From Desulfitobacterium sp050251735 (GTDB lineage: Bacteria > Bacillota > Desulfitobacteriia > Desulfitobacteriales > Desulfitobacteriaceae): a stretch of DNA of 64,000 bases. Shown here piece after piece: positions 33,613 through 42,324 of this stretch. The notes under the pieces are model-generated. The model saw only the letters and a list, made by a program, of their open reading frames with translations, did no database searches and was not told where the DNA came from. Position 1 is the stretch's first letter, and each line of letters begins with the position of its first letter. The DNA lies in assembly GCA_050251735.1 (NCBI GenBank), contig JBFWMF010000006.1, forward strand, positions 62,001-126,000, in the 5' to 3' direction. The position numbers were made by a program, and so were the translations under genes.

Positions 33613-33705
33613 ACATGCGTCTCCCTTCCTTGTGAAATATTATTATTTTTAGTTCTTTTGAGAATTTTATACTGGCACAGTTAAGCTACTTAAGATTCTT
33701 TCCCA

Positions 33706-33740
33706 AAATAATAAGAAACTTGGCCTACAACCAAGTTTCT
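33706..33740 (-). terminator. Terminator of the two-component operon
   Basis: AGAAACTTGG (33714-33723) pairs with CCAAGTTTCT (33731-33740); on the minus strand it is followed by TTATTATTTT. It lies 17 bp past the kinase stop. Confidence 0.8.
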
Positions 33741-33756
33741 GTATAGAGAGGTACTG

Positions 33757-35160
33757 CTATTGATTATTAAACTGTTCTTTAATGCTAAGGGGTAGTAAGA
33801 CTGTAAATTGGCTCCCTTCGCCTAGTGCACTTTTAACTTCTAGTGTCCCTTGATGAAGAAGAGTAATCTGTTTAACTAAGGCTAGCCCAATACCCGTACC
33901 CCCTGTTTCCCGAGAGCGGGACTTTTCTGCCCGATAAAAACGTTCGAAGATCAGAGGAAGATCCTTTTCAGGAATACCAACCCCCGAGTCACGAACTGAA
34001 ACAAGGATATCATTCGTTTGAGTCTCCATTAGAATTGAGATTGTTCCCGGATTTTCCGTAAATTTATAAGCATTGTGGAGAAGATTATAGAAAAGTCGAG
34101 TTAATAAATATTCATCTCCTTCTATGAGAAACGAGTCAGGCTTATCCCATTCGAGATCTATCCCTTTTTCTTGGATGAGAGGGGAGAGCTTATTCACTGT
34201 TTTATCGATGAGCTCGCTTATATCCACTTGAGTAAAACTCGGTTGTAAGGCTCCTATCTCTGCCACATTGAGATCCTTAAGATCACTGGATAACTCGACC
34301 AAGCGTTCAATTTCTTCATTAATGATGGTAAGGTTTTCGTTATCTGATGGAAGTACTCCATCTTGGAAAGCCTCAATATAGCTGCGGATGGAGGTTAAAG
34401 GAGTACGTAACTCATGAGCGATATCGGCTGTGAATTGTTTGCGGAGATGCTCTTGCTTTTTTAGGTTATCCGCCATCCCATTAAAAGCCGTTGCTAATTG
34501 TCCCACTTCATCCCGGGTCATCACAGAAACTTGTTGATCAAGATGGCCTTCTCCAACTCGCTGAACCGCATGAGTTAAGGTTTGCAAGGGGGTGGTTAAG
34601 CGACGGCTGATCCAATAACTGAGTAGACTGCCGATGATAAGAGCAAGGAACCCGGCAAGGAGCAAGGATTGATAGATAGCCGAGACGAAAGATTGGTCGG
34701 CTGGATTTAGAACCTTAGCTCTCGCAGGATAGCGAACATCCGCAAAGGCCAGGATTCCCTGAGGACTATAGATCGCCAGGGTCTTGCTTTTCCATTCTTC
34801 GACTGCATAGTTTAGTCCCATATCCATCCCCATACCCATGTTTATTTCGGAGTCACTTTGCATCATTGTTTCCATGGGATTGATTAGGGTCATGATTGTT
34901 TCTCCGGTAGGTTTTTTAAGCGAGATATGAGTTCCTAGGGGAAGGGAGTGTGCAATATCATAAAGGGAGTCTTTATCCCAACACCCATGACTAAGAAAAC
35001 TACTGCTCAAACGTTCAGGTAATTGTTCCAGAGTTTCTTCTGTTGAGCGAGCAAGATAGTCACTGAATTGCTTTTGAAATACCAGATTCACGGACAGAAT
35101 GCTTAGTAATAAGGTTATGAGAATAATCGCGAAGGAGGAAAAAAATAGTCGTTTATGCAT
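33757..35160 (-). CDS. Sensor histidine kinase with Met-rich sensor domain
   Basis: A protein of 467 residues: N-terminal helix, an extracytoplasmic domain (about 30-160), second helix (about 165-190), HAMP, HisKA (DIAHELRTPLTS near residue 245) and HATPase (RDSGVGIPEKDL, GGTGIGLALVKQI). The sensor domain contains METMMQSD and NMGMGMDMGLN near residue 110, an unusual Met cluster that could bind Cu(I) or Ag(I). It forms an operon with the OmpR-type regulator. A copper or other soft-metal signal is inferred, supported by Met-rich products in the proposed regulon. Confidence 0.9.
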   Translation of the reverse strand: MHKRLFFSSFAIILITLLLSILSVNLVFQKQFSDYLARSTEETLEQLPERLSSSFLSHGCWDKDSLYDIAHSLPLGTHISLKKPTGETIMTLINPMETMMQSDSEINMGMGMDMGLNYAVEEWKSKTLAIYSPQGILAFADVRYPARAKVLNPADQSFVSAIYQSLLLAGFLALIIGSLLSYWISRRLTTPLQTLTHAVQRVGEGHLDQQVSVMTRDEVGQLATAFNGMADNLKKQEHLRKQFTADIAHELRTPLTSIRSYIEAFQDGVLPSDNENLTIINEEIERLVELSSDLKDLNVAEIGALQPSFTQVDISELIDKTVNKLSPLIQEKGIDLEWDKPDSFLIEGDEYLLTRLFYNLLHNAYKFTENPGTISILMETQTNDILVSVRDSGVGIPEKDLPLIFERFYRAEKSRSRETGGTGIGLALVKQITLLHQGTLEVKSALGEGSQFTVLLPLSIKEQFNNQ

Positions 35161-35163
35161 TGT

Positions 35164-35856
35164 TTATTCCTCCTGATGGGGATTGAATTTATAGCCGATT
35201 CCATACACAGTAAGGATAATTTTCGGATCGCTGGGAACGGCCTCGATCTTCTGTCTCAATTTCTTTATATGCGCGTCAATAACGCGTTCATCTCCACCAA
35301 AATCATGACCTTGAACAATCTCTACCAACTGACCTCGGGAATAGACCCTTCCTGGATATTTTGCTAAGGCACAGAGGATTTTGAACTCTGTAGGGGTTAA
35401 GGGGACCACTTTTTCATGCAAACGGACCTCATGACGCGAGTTATCGATGGCTAAACCATTATCGTAGGTAAGGATATCGGCAAGGGGAGACGTCTCAAGA
35501 GTAGTGCGTCGTAACACGGCTTTGACTCTCGCCACCACTTCCCGGGGACTAAAGGGTTTGCTAATATAGTCATCAGCACCGATGTTAAAACCTTGAATTC
35601 GATCTTCAAGTTCAACTTTAGCGGTGAGCATGATAATGGGAGTAGCAGAGATTTTACGAATCTCCTTACAAATTTCTTCGCCTGTGAGGCCAGGCAACAT
35701 CAGATCTAAAAGGACGAGGTCATAAGGATTTTCTTTGAATAGGGTTAGAGCAACCAGGCCATTAACCGCAGTGGTTACATGAAAGCCTTCCTGCTGAAGG
35801 TAAGCTTTAAGGACGTTACTGATGTTCTTTTCGTCATCTACCAAGAGTATTCGCAT
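35164..35856 (-). CDS. OmpR/PhoB-family response regulator
   Basis: A protein of 230 residues. Receiver domain with acidic pocket (VDDEKN) and phospho-acceptor Asp in VLLDLMLPG; C-terminal winged helix (VVPLTPTEFKILCALAKYPGRV, DAHIKKLRQKIE). OmpR-family regulators commonly bind direct repeats spaced 10-11 bp. A triple TTCAT repeat at 11-bp spacing lies in the divergent promoter region of this gene, and the same pattern recurs before at least six other genes in the window, so this is the candidate regulator. The kinase follows at 3 bp. Confidence 0.93.
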   Translation of the reverse strand: MRILLVDDEKNISNVLKAYLQQEGFHVTTAVNGLVALTLFKENPYDLVLLDLMLPGLTGEEICKEIRKISATPIIMLTAKVELEDRIQGFNIGADDYISKPFSPREVVARVKAVLRRTTLETSPLADILTYDNGLAIDNSRHEVRLHEKVVPLTPTEFKILCALAKYPGRVYSRGQLVEIVQGHDFGGDERVIDAHIKKLRQKIEAVPSDPKIILTVYGIGYKFNPHQEE

Positions 35857-35946
35857 AGGAAATTCACCTCAAAATCTAATATCATAGTTCTATTTTATTT
35901 GACAAAAAAGGCGTTGCATAGGGTTATCCATAGAATGTTCCTAGAA

Positions 35947-35989
35947 TTCATGAGAAATTCATAAGTTTTTCATTAGGAAATCATATAAT
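35947..35989 (+). promoter_or_regulatory. TTCAT 11-bp repeat promoter A (DUF2318/ABC operon)
   Basis: TTCAT occurs at 35947, 35958 and 35969, exactly 11 bp apart, each followed by (G/A/T)AG. A TATAAT -10 is at 35984-35989, 15 bp after the last unit start. No good -35 is present, which fits activation by a regulator bound to the repeats. Confidence 0.75.
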
Positions 35990-36063
35990 TAAGCAAAAAT
36001 ATAGATGGCTAATATCAAGACAAAGCAGAGTGAAATGAAATATTGATGGAGGGTTAATATTAA

Positions 36064-36651
36064 ATGAGTAAAGATCAAAACAGTAAAAAAGAGAGATTTT
36101 CCCAACCAGAAAAGAAAAGTAAAGCTCCTCTCATCGGCGGTATGATTATTCTTGGAGTAGCGATTATCGCTGGAAGCTTCTTCTTAACAGGCAATAATAA
36201 GTCGGACTCTGATCGATTCGCCACTGCAACTGTTGGCCAAACCGTTGATTATAGTGGACCGACTCCCCTCCAACAAGTTAAAGTTGGCCCTGTAAAGGCG
36301 GAAAATGGTAAAGTGGTGATTTCGACTCTATCGGAACTTAAGGATAAGAAATTTATCTATACGCAATATCAAGCCGGAGGTAAAGCTCTTCCACTCACAG
36401 CATTGGTTCGCCCCGATGGTAGCGTCGTAGTGGCTGTCAGCATCTGTGAACCTTGCAACAGTGATTCTTTCAGGATTGAAGGAGATATAATCGTTTGCAA
36501 TGCTTGTAATACTAAGTGGGAATTAGATTCCTTCAAAGGAATTGGCGGGGGATGCACCGACTATCCACCTGATCTTTTAGTCTATACTCAAAACGGAGAC
36601 AAACTGGAAGTGGATCAAGCTGTTTTGGATGCTTGGAAGCCAAGAGTTTAA
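36064..36651 (+). CDS. DUF2318 domain membrane-anchored protein
   Basis: A protein of 195 residues with one N-terminal transmembrane helix (about 24-42) and an extracytoplasmic DUF2318 domain. Five Cys are visible: CEPCNS, CNACNTKW and the GGGC before TDYPP. These probably bind a metal or Fe-S-like centre. In Campylobacter and others DUF2318 genes sit with ABC/FtsX genes in the P19/FTR1 iron locus; here ABC/FtsX genes follow, but FTR1 and P19 are absent. GGAGGG precedes the ATG. First gene after repeat promoter A. Confidence 0.8.
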   Translation: MSKDQNSKKERFSQPEKKSKAPLIGGMIILGVAIIAGSFFLTGNNKSDSDRFATATVGQTVDYSGPTPLQQVKVGPVKAENGKVVISTLSELKDKKFIYTQYQAGGKALPLTALVRPDGSVVVAVSICEPCNSDSFRIEGDIIVCNACNTKWELDSFKGIGGGCTDYPPDLLVYTQNGDKLEVDQAVLDAWKPRV

Positions 36652-36701
36652 TATCTTGGTGCTATAAGATGAAGACCTCAGCTGCTTAGGAGGAGAATCA
36701 A

Positions 36702-37400
36702 TTGAGTCTAATCAAAGTGGATAATGTATCAAAAACCTATCAAGGTGGAGAGGGAGCTGTTCATGCTCTAAAGAATATCAATCTCGAGGTGACCCAAGGC
36801 CAGTTTCTGGCCTTGCTTGGTCCTTCGGGGTCAGGGAAGAGTACTTTGCTCAGTATTCTAGGGGCATTGAATCCACCTACCCGAGGACAGGTTTTAATCG
36901 ATGATATTTCTGTATATGGATTGGATGAGGAGAGACGATCTGATTTTCGCCATGAATATATTGGCTTTGTCTTTCAACAATATCAGTTAATTCCGTATCT
37001 CACAGCTTTAGAAAATGTGATGCTTCCCTTAGCCATAACCAAGTATTCGGATAAGGAGCAAAGGGAGATGGCCCAAAGGGTATTAGAGAAGGTGGGATTG
37101 GGCCAAAAATCTATGCGTTTACCTAACCAACTTTCTGGAGGAGAACAAAACCGGGTGGCTATTGCTCGTGCCATAGTTAACGAGCCTGTTCTTCTTTTTG
37201 CAGATGAACCCACGGGAAGTCTAGATAGCAAAACAGCGAAGGAAATCCTAGAGCTTTTCCAGGCCTTGAACAGGGATGGACAGACCATTATTATGGTAAC
37301 CCATAACTTAGAGAATCTTGCTTATGTTTCCCATTCAGTGCAAATTCGGGATGGGATAATCGAGAAGAACCCTGAGCCAGTAGTCGGTGGTGCAGTATGA
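36702..37400 (+). CDS. ABC transporter ATPase, MacB/LolD type
   Basis: A protein of 232 residues. Walker A GPSGSGKST, signature LSGGEQNRVAIARA, Walker B LLFADEPTGSLD and the H-loop THN are complete. It belongs to the MacB/LolD/FtsE group, which works with FtsX-type permeases rather than transporting through a classical channel. TTG start with AGGAGGA upstream. Its stop overlaps the next ATG (ATGA). Confidence 0.92.
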   Translation: MSLIKVDNVSKTYQGGEGAVHALKNINLEVTQGQFLALLGPSGSGKSTLLSILGALNPPTRGQVLIDDISVYGLDEERRSDFRHEYIGFVFQQYQLIPYLTALENVMLPLAITKYSDKEQREMAQRVLEKVGLGQKSMRLPNQLSGGEQNRVAIARAIVNEPVLLFADEPTGSLDSKTAKEILELFQALNRDGQTIIMVTHNLENLAYVSHSVQIRDGIIEKNPEPVVGGAV

Positions 37401-38557
37401 AGATCCTTGACATTTCCTTAGGAAATCTAAAAAGGCGCAAGCTGCGTTCTTTTTTGCTTCTATTAAGTATTATCATCGGCGTTTCTTCCAGCGTCTTTCT
37501 CTTTACCACCACCCGCTCTATGGAACAGGATGTCGCTGATAAAATCGACCAGTTTGGTTCGAACCTTCTGATCCTGCCAAAAGCGGGCGAAACCTTATCC
37601 TTTGGCGGTGTAACCGTGGGGACAAGCTCAGGTACAGAGCTGGACATGTCCATGATTCCCTTGATGAAAACGATTAAAAATAAGGAGACCCTAGCAACAA
37701 TATCGCCAAAATTACTAGCTGAAGCAACCATTCAAGATAAAAAGGTACTTCTCGTAGGGGTACAATTTGCCGATGAGCTTCGTCTCAAGAAATGGTGGAA
37801 GATTGATGGTTTAGAGGCGGGACAACTTCCTGAAGTCAATGAAATTCTAATCGGAAGTGAAGTGGCTCGTATCCTAAAGCTAAGCCCTCAGCAGCTTGTC
37901 CAAATTAAGGGTCAGGAATTTCGAGTAGGCGGAATTATCCAACCTACCGGGTCTATTGAAAACGATCAGGCCATTTTTATGGACTTAACCACTTTGCAAA
38001 AGGCAGAGAACAAGCCCACAGCCATTAATCTTATCGAAGCAGCTGTTCTTTGCTACACCTGTCCAATCGAAGATGTAACGATGCAACTGAGTGAAACATT
38101 GCCAGAAGCTAAAGTAACGGCTCTACAATCCACTTTAGAGTCACGGGATGATACTGTTCAGCAATTCAGCCTTTTCGCTACGATCATTTCAGTAATCTTA
38201 CTGATTACCAGTGGATTTGTGGTCGCCATGTCTATGATTTCAGCTGTAAAAGAGCGAACTCGGGATATCGGTGTCCTTCGAGCCATCGGCTTTAGGAAAA
38301 AGCACATTCTGCGCATGTTTCTATACGAAGTAAGCTTGGTTAGTGTGCTGGGTGGTTTAATTGGATTCGGACTAGGAATGGGATTAGCCATGAATTTTGG
38401 ATCCTCCCTAGCCCAAATGACCGTTCAGGTCCCATTTCAGCCTATCCTCGTCCTATACTCCATCCTGGCTGCCTCGGGAATCAGCCTTATAGCAAGTATC
38501 TATCCTGCCTGGAAGGCGACCAAGCTTGATCCTGTAGAAGCTTTACGTTACTTCTAA
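37397..38557 (+). CDS. FtsX/MacB-type permease 1
   Basis: A protein of 386 residues: an N-terminal helix (about 18-38), a large extracytoplasmic MacB-PCD-like domain, then three C-terminal helices with the FtsX segment (RTRDIGVLRAIGFRKKHIL; ASIYPAWKATKLDPVEALR). The periplasmic part contains a Cys pair (LCYTCP). It pairs with the ATPase upstream and with the second permease, forming a probable heterodimeric mechanotransmission complex rather than a simple importer. Confidence 0.88.
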   Translation: MKILDISLGNLKRRKLRSFLLLLSIIIGVSSSVFLFTTTRSMEQDVADKIDQFGSNLLILPKAGETLSFGGVTVGTSSGTELDMSMIPLMKTIKNKETLATISPKLLAEATIQDKKVLLVGVQFADELRLKKWWKIDGLEAGQLPEVNEILIGSEVARILKLSPQQLVQIKGQEFRVGGIIQPTGSIENDQAIFMDLTTLQKAENKPTAINLIEAAVLCYTCPIEDVTMQLSETLPEAKVTALQSTLESRDDTVQQFSLFATIISVILLITSGFVVAMSMISAVKERTRDIGVLRAIGFRKKHILRMFLYEVSLVSVLGGLIGFGLGMGLAMNFGSSLAQMTVQVPFQPILVLYSILAASGISLIASIYPAWKATKLDPVEALRYF

Positions 38558-38569
38558 TCGGAGGTTACT

Positions 38570-39706
38570 ATGACACTTAATCATATCGCCCTGCAAAATC
38601 TGAGAAGAAGACCCGGAAAAACGCTATTTCTCGTCTTAACCTTTGCCTTTATCGTCGCAACGATTTCTGCCTTAACCATCCTTGCTTTGGGGATGAAGGA
38701 GGACTTACAAGGTCGCTTAACAGAGTACGGTGCCAATGTCGTCATTAGCCCACGCACTGAGCAACTGAACTTAAGCTATGGTGGATTATCTGTCTCCAGT
38801 GTAGAATATGAGGTCAAGAAGCTTGATTCTAGTACTGTGGATGTTATAACCAAACAGATGGGTGAAGCGGTAACCATCGCTCCTAAGGTGATCGGCTCAC
38901 TTGAGTCCCCAGAAAAACTCTACATGGTTGTTGGGGTGGACTTTGATCAGGAACTCAAGATTAAGCCCTGGTGGAAGATTGATGGTAAGGTTCCAAAGGA
39001 TAATGAAATCGTCGTTGGCTTACAGTTAGCTATGAATTCAAATCTCCAGGTCGGTGATACCGTGGATTTAGGTAAGGCTAAATACCCTATAGTGGGAATC
39101 ATGGCAGAAACCGGAGGGTCAGAGGATCAAGGAGTTTTTACCACGATTAATACGGCTCGGTCCCTGACTGGGATCACTACAGAATGGTCCTTAATTGAAC
39201 TCAACACGCTGGATACAGCGCAAACCGCGGCGCAATTATCTCCTTTATTACCTGAGGCGAATGTGACTGAAGTGACTCAGATTGTTCAAGGTTCTAAAGA
39301 AAGTGTAGAACGCTTTACTAGCTTCTCCTGGACTATTTCCTTAGCTATGGGGTTAATCGGAGCTTTAGTGATTATCGTGACCCTAGCGGGAAATGTCAAT
39401 GATCGAGCTCGTGAACTTGGTGTGCTTCGGGCTATTGGTTTTCGCCAAAAGCATATTCTTACCTTGTTTGGCCGGGAAGCATTGATCGTTAGCCTTGCGG
39501 GAAGTCTGCTGGGCTATATCGTAGGACTATTTGTTCCTTTAATCATCGGACCGCTTTTAGGATATAATTCTTTCATCTTCTCGACCCATCTAGGGCTAGG
39601 AAGTGCCCTAGTGGTTGCTTCTCTATTAATAGGAATGGTGGCAATGATATACCCTGCTTGGAGAACACTGAAATTAGATCTACAGGATGTGCTTAAGTAT
39701 ATATAA
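38570..39706 (+). CDS. FtsX/MacB-type permease 2
   Basis: A protein of 378 residues, homologous to permease 1 with the same layout: N-terminal helix, extracytoplasmic domain with conserved KPWWKIDGK (KKWWKIDGL in permease 1), and FtsX helices with ARELGVLRAIGFRQKHIL and MIYPAWRTLKLDLQDVL. The pair probably arose by tandem duplication. It starts 12 bp after permease 1 with GGAGG upstream. Confidence 0.88.
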   Translation: MTLNHIALQNLRRRPGKTLFLVLTFAFIVATISALTILALGMKEDLQGRLTEYGANVVISPRTEQLNLSYGGLSVSSVEYEVKKLDSSTVDVITKQMGEAVTIAPKVIGSLESPEKLYMVVGVDFDQELKIKPWWKIDGKVPKDNEIVVGLQLAMNSNLQVGDTVDLGKAKYPIVGIMAETGGSEDQGVFTTINTARSLTGITTEWSLIELNTLDTAQTAAQLSPLLPEANVTEVTQIVQGSKESVERFTSFSWTISLAMGLIGALVIIVTLAGNVNDRARELGVLRAIGFRQKHILTLFGREALIVSLAGSLLGYIVGLFVPLIIGPLLGYNSFIFSTHLGLGSALVVASLLIGMVAMIYPAWRTLKLDLQDVLKYI

Positions 39707-39722
39707 GTGATGTGATCATATT

Positions 39723-40106
39723 ATGAAAAAGCTTGAGAAGCTTCTTATCATCGGCGTTTTACTCATAAGTGTTGTTTCACTTGGGGCTATGGCACTGGCG
39801 AAAACGGAGTATCAAGACGCTAATATTGTAATTGTCGTTGAAAACGAGGTTGAACAAAGAATCCCCCTCGAGGTTCAAGAACAAAGTCAAACGTATGAGT
39901 TTAAGTTTAGAGACAAAACTGGTTTTATCGAAGTGAAAAATGGCAGAGTAAGAATGCAGGAGATGGATAAGGAAATCTGTCCAAAAGGCATTTGTTCAGA
40001 TACCGGATGGATCGATAGTACGAACCAAGCCATTGTTTGTTTGCCCAATAAAATTATTGTCACCATTCAAGGGATGGATGATTATTCAAGGGAGGAAATA
40101 CTTTAA
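39723..40106 (+). CDS. Exported NusG domain II-like protein
   Basis: A protein of 127 residues with an N-terminal signal/anchor helix (residues 7-27) and a beta-rich domain with three Cys: ICPKGICSDTGWI and IVCLPNKIIVTIQG. This is the extracytoplasmic NusG_II-type domain of Firmicutes, often near FMN or metal redox genes. Function is unknown. It starts 16 bp after permease 2, making it the last gene of the operon driven from promoter A; a hairpin follows. Confidence 0.75.
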   Translation: MKKLEKLLIIGVLLISVVSLGAMALAKTEYQDANIVIVVENEVEQRIPLEVQEQSQTYEFKFRDKTGFIEVKNGRVRMQEMDKEICPKGICSDTGWIDSTNQAIVCLPNKIIVTIQGMDDYSREEIL

Positions 40107-40145
40107 AAGATATTTCCGAAGTTTTCAAAACGCTATCCAAGATTT

Positions 40146-40200
40146 AACACCTCAAGATTAGGATCTAACATGTTAGAATATCTAGGGGTGTTATTTTTGT
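40146..40200 (+). terminator. Terminator of the DUF2318/ABC operon
   Basis: AACACC (40146-40151) pairs with GGTGTT (40187-40192), enclosing the palindrome TCTAACATGTTAGA, and is followed by ATTTTTGTTT. Confidence 0.7.
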
Positions 40201-40213
40201 TTCATTTCAGCGA

Positions 40214-40310
40214 GAATAACGACCTTGCATACTTTCTTCCAGTATAAGGACAATTAGCGACTTCGCCTTTATTAGATGAGTGATCAAAAGCTTGGCGAAG
40301 CCGGGTTTTC
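40214..40310. repeat. Dispersed intergenic repeat, copy 1
   Basis: A segment beginning ATAACGACCTTGCATACTTT resembles the intergenic segment at 57593 (about 27 of the first 36 bases identical, then patchy matches up to GCTTGGC). Both follow terminators. It is non-coding or a gene fragment; I do not recognise the family. It covers the N-terminal extension of the longest frame for the next gene, supporting the later start at 40342. Confidence 0.4.
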
Positions 40311-40341
40311 TTTACGCCAAAACGCAGTAAGAGGTGAAATA

Positions 40342-41247
40342 GTGAAACGAGTACTTATCCTATTCTTCACACTTATTATGTTTATCTTTTCAAATGAAAT
40401 ACAAATAACGTATGCTCGATTTATAGAAGCTGAACAGGTTTCTCATTATCTGAATATGACGGAAGGCTATATAAGGAAGACTGAGATTGAAAATTGGATA
40501 GGGAGCTTACCTTTACCAGATGAATCTAGTATAAAATTACAGGTCACCGATAAGATTACGTTTGTTGCCGGTGACGCTGGGATTACTGAAACTGAGCTTA
40601 GCGACTATACCACAATTATTAAAGAGATTTCCTTGCCCACTTTAAAAGACAAGCTCAAGCTATTACCGGTCAAGAAGGTTACTATTACTTTGTTTACCAC
40701 ATCTGAATCTTATGGGCAGGCTCTCCTTCGAGCTGGGATTGCCTCATCAGATGTCACGGCGATTGTTAAAAGCTCAGGTGGCATTACCTTGAATTCTTCC
40801 ATTTGGATTCCCCTCTATAATTTGGAGGGTAAAGGCGAAATTACTAATGCTCTAACCCATGAATTGACTCATGTCATGTTGAACCAAGCAGGCGTTGCTA
40901 GCAAACTGCCATTATGGTTAAATGAGGGGACAGCCTGGGTTACGGGGCTTGCAGCCCATGAAGTAGCCGATTCCTTTCAGGCCAAAGTAGAAACGGTGGC
41001 GTTGAGAGAAAGCATTCAGAATCTAGCGGAAAAGGGTGAGCTCTTACCTTTAGATAACACTGAGCAAAGCTTATATTATCTTGAAGCTCAAAGTTTTTTA
41101 GCCACAGATGCACTAATCAAAAAGTATGGCTTAGAAACCTTTCAAGAGTTTCTCAACCAAACTCGCAATAACGATGTTGAGTATAGCTTTGAACAGACTT
41201 TTAAACTTCCTCTCTACGAATATGAGAAGTCCTCTAAGAGAGAATAG
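40342..41247 (+). CDS. Exported zinc metallopeptidase-like protein (peptidase MA-like)
   Basis: A protein of 301 residues. Signal peptide at residues 1-25 (ending TYA). Zinc motif HELTHVM near residue 172 and the third ligand Glu in LNEGTAW about 20 residues later, as in gluzincin/MA-like peptidases. The substrate is unknown; an extracellular or cell-wall location is expected. GTG start at 40342 is chosen because AGAGGTGA lies 5-8 nt upstream and a signal peptide begins there. A strong terminator follows. Confidence 0.78.
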   Translation: MKRVLILFFTLIMFIFSNEIQITYARFIEAEQVSHYLNMTEGYIRKTEIENWIGSLPLPDESSIKLQVTDKITFVAGDAGITETELSDYTTIIKEISLPTLKDKLKLLPVKKVTITLFTTSESYGQALLRAGIASSDVTAIVKSSGGITLNSSIWIPLYNLEGKGEITNALTHELTHVMLNQAGVASKLPLWLNEGTAWVTGLAAHEVADSFQAKVETVALRESIQNLAEKGELLPLDNTEQSLYYLEAQSFLATDALIKKYGLETFQEFLNQTRNNDVEYSFEQTFKLPLYEYEKSSKRE

Positions 41248-41284
41248 CTGAATAATGAAAGAAAGTTGCGTAGCATAGGTTCAC

Positions 41285-41333
41285 AAAATGAGTATTCTTG
41301 TGGTAGTTTTGCCAATAAGAATACTCATTTTTT
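41285..41333 (+). terminator. Rho-independent terminator
   Basis: AAAATGAGTATTCTT (41285-41299) pairs with AAGAATACTCATTTT and is followed by a T-run ending near 41333. Confidence 0.9.
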
Positions 41334-41387
41334 ATTTGAACATCCATCTTGTTGAAATTGCTATTCTAATTTTATCGCTCTTTTATA

Positions 41388-41416
41388 TTGACTAAACCAA
41401 TAGGATTTGTTAATAT
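41388..41416 (+). promoter_or_regulatory. Promoter of the sulfur-uptake operon
   Basis: TTGACT (41388-41393), 17-bp spacer, TAATAT (41411-41416). The spacer contains AAACCAATAGGATTT, an imperfect dyad that could be an operator. The regulator was not identified. Confidence 0.55.
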
Positions 41417-41484
41417 TCAAAGAGAGATTAAAAACAAAACCAAGCGGAATAGTACGATTTAGTAAAATACAGAAGGTGATCAAC

Positions 41485-42324
41485 ATGGCCATACAGATTA
41501 AGGGCATAGGCAAAAGCTTTCCCCAAAATGGGAAACAAACGAATGTCTTGGTGGATGTAAATCTTACCGTAAACGATGGGGACTTTGTCTCTTTGCTGGG
41601 ACCTTCGGGATGTGGTAAATCAACCTTGCTCAACATCATTGCTGGGTTAGAGAAATCTACTCTGGGGGAAGTTATTGTGGATCAGCAAGTCGTAACGGGC
41701 CCAGCTAGTGATCGAGTGATGGTCTTCCAGGAAGCTGCTCTCTTTCCTTGGTTATCGGTTATCGATAATGTTATGTTTGGGTTGAAAATCAAGGGCGTTT
41801 CTTCAAAGCAAGCTGAAGAAATGGCTCAAGAAACGTTGAAGATGGTGCATTTAGGTCGCTTTACGAAAGCCCATCCCCATGAATTATCTGGAGGGATGAA
41901 ACAACGAGTAGCCATTGCACGGGCTTTGGTCATGAATCCTAAATACCTTCTCATGGATGAACCCTTTGGTGCCTTAGATGAGCAAACCAAGCTTCTCCTT
42001 CACAGTGAGTTACAAGATATTTGGCAGAAGACAAAAAAGACGATCATCTTTGTAACCCATAGTATCCACGAAGCAGTTCAGCTATCCAATCGTATTGTAT
42101 TGTTAGGTACACGGCCGGGACGGATTATTAAGGAATTTGCTATTCCTTATTCTCAACCTAGAGGTAAAAATGATCCCAACTTGACCTATATCGAAGGACA
42201 GATCTTTGATGACTTAAAAGTAGAAATAGAAAAGGTCATGCAGGAGGAGGTGGACCATGATTACCACGTTACGCCGAATCGTCTTCCTTGGAGCTCTGAT
42301 CGGGATATGGGAAGTCATATTTAA
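41485..42324 (+). CDS. ssuB: ABC transporter ATPase, SsuB/TauB type
   Basis: A protein of 279 residues. Walker A GPSGCGKST, signature LSGGMKQRVAIARA, Walker B LLMDEPFGALD, H-loop THS; typical of nitrate/sulfonate/taurine importers. ATG at 41485 follows AAGGTGAT. The last 22 codons overlap the permease gene by 68 nt; the C-terminus is about 20 residues longer than usual and reads poorly conserved, so a late frameshift is possible. cysK and an OsmC gene downstream favour sulfonate or another organosulfur substrate. Confidence 0.85.
   Translation: MAIQIKGIGKSFPQNGKQTNVLVDVNLTVNDGDFVSLLGPSGCGKSTLLNIIAGLEKSTLGEVIVDQQVVTGPASDRVMVFQEAALFPWLSVIDNVMFGLKIKGVSSKQAEEMAQETLKMVHLGRFTKAHPHELSGGMKQRVAIARALVMNPKYLLMDEPFGALDEQTKLLLHSELQDIWQKTKKTIIFVTHSIHEAVQLSNRIVLLGTRPGRIIKEFAIPYSQPRGKNDPNLTYIEGQIFDDLKVEIEKVMQEEVDHDYHVTPNRLPWSSDRDMGSHI

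Noticed and set aside
40276..40341. N-terminal extension of the metallopeptidase
   Set aside because: It overlaps the dispersed repeat, lacks a ribosome site and would hide the signal peptide that starts at 40342.
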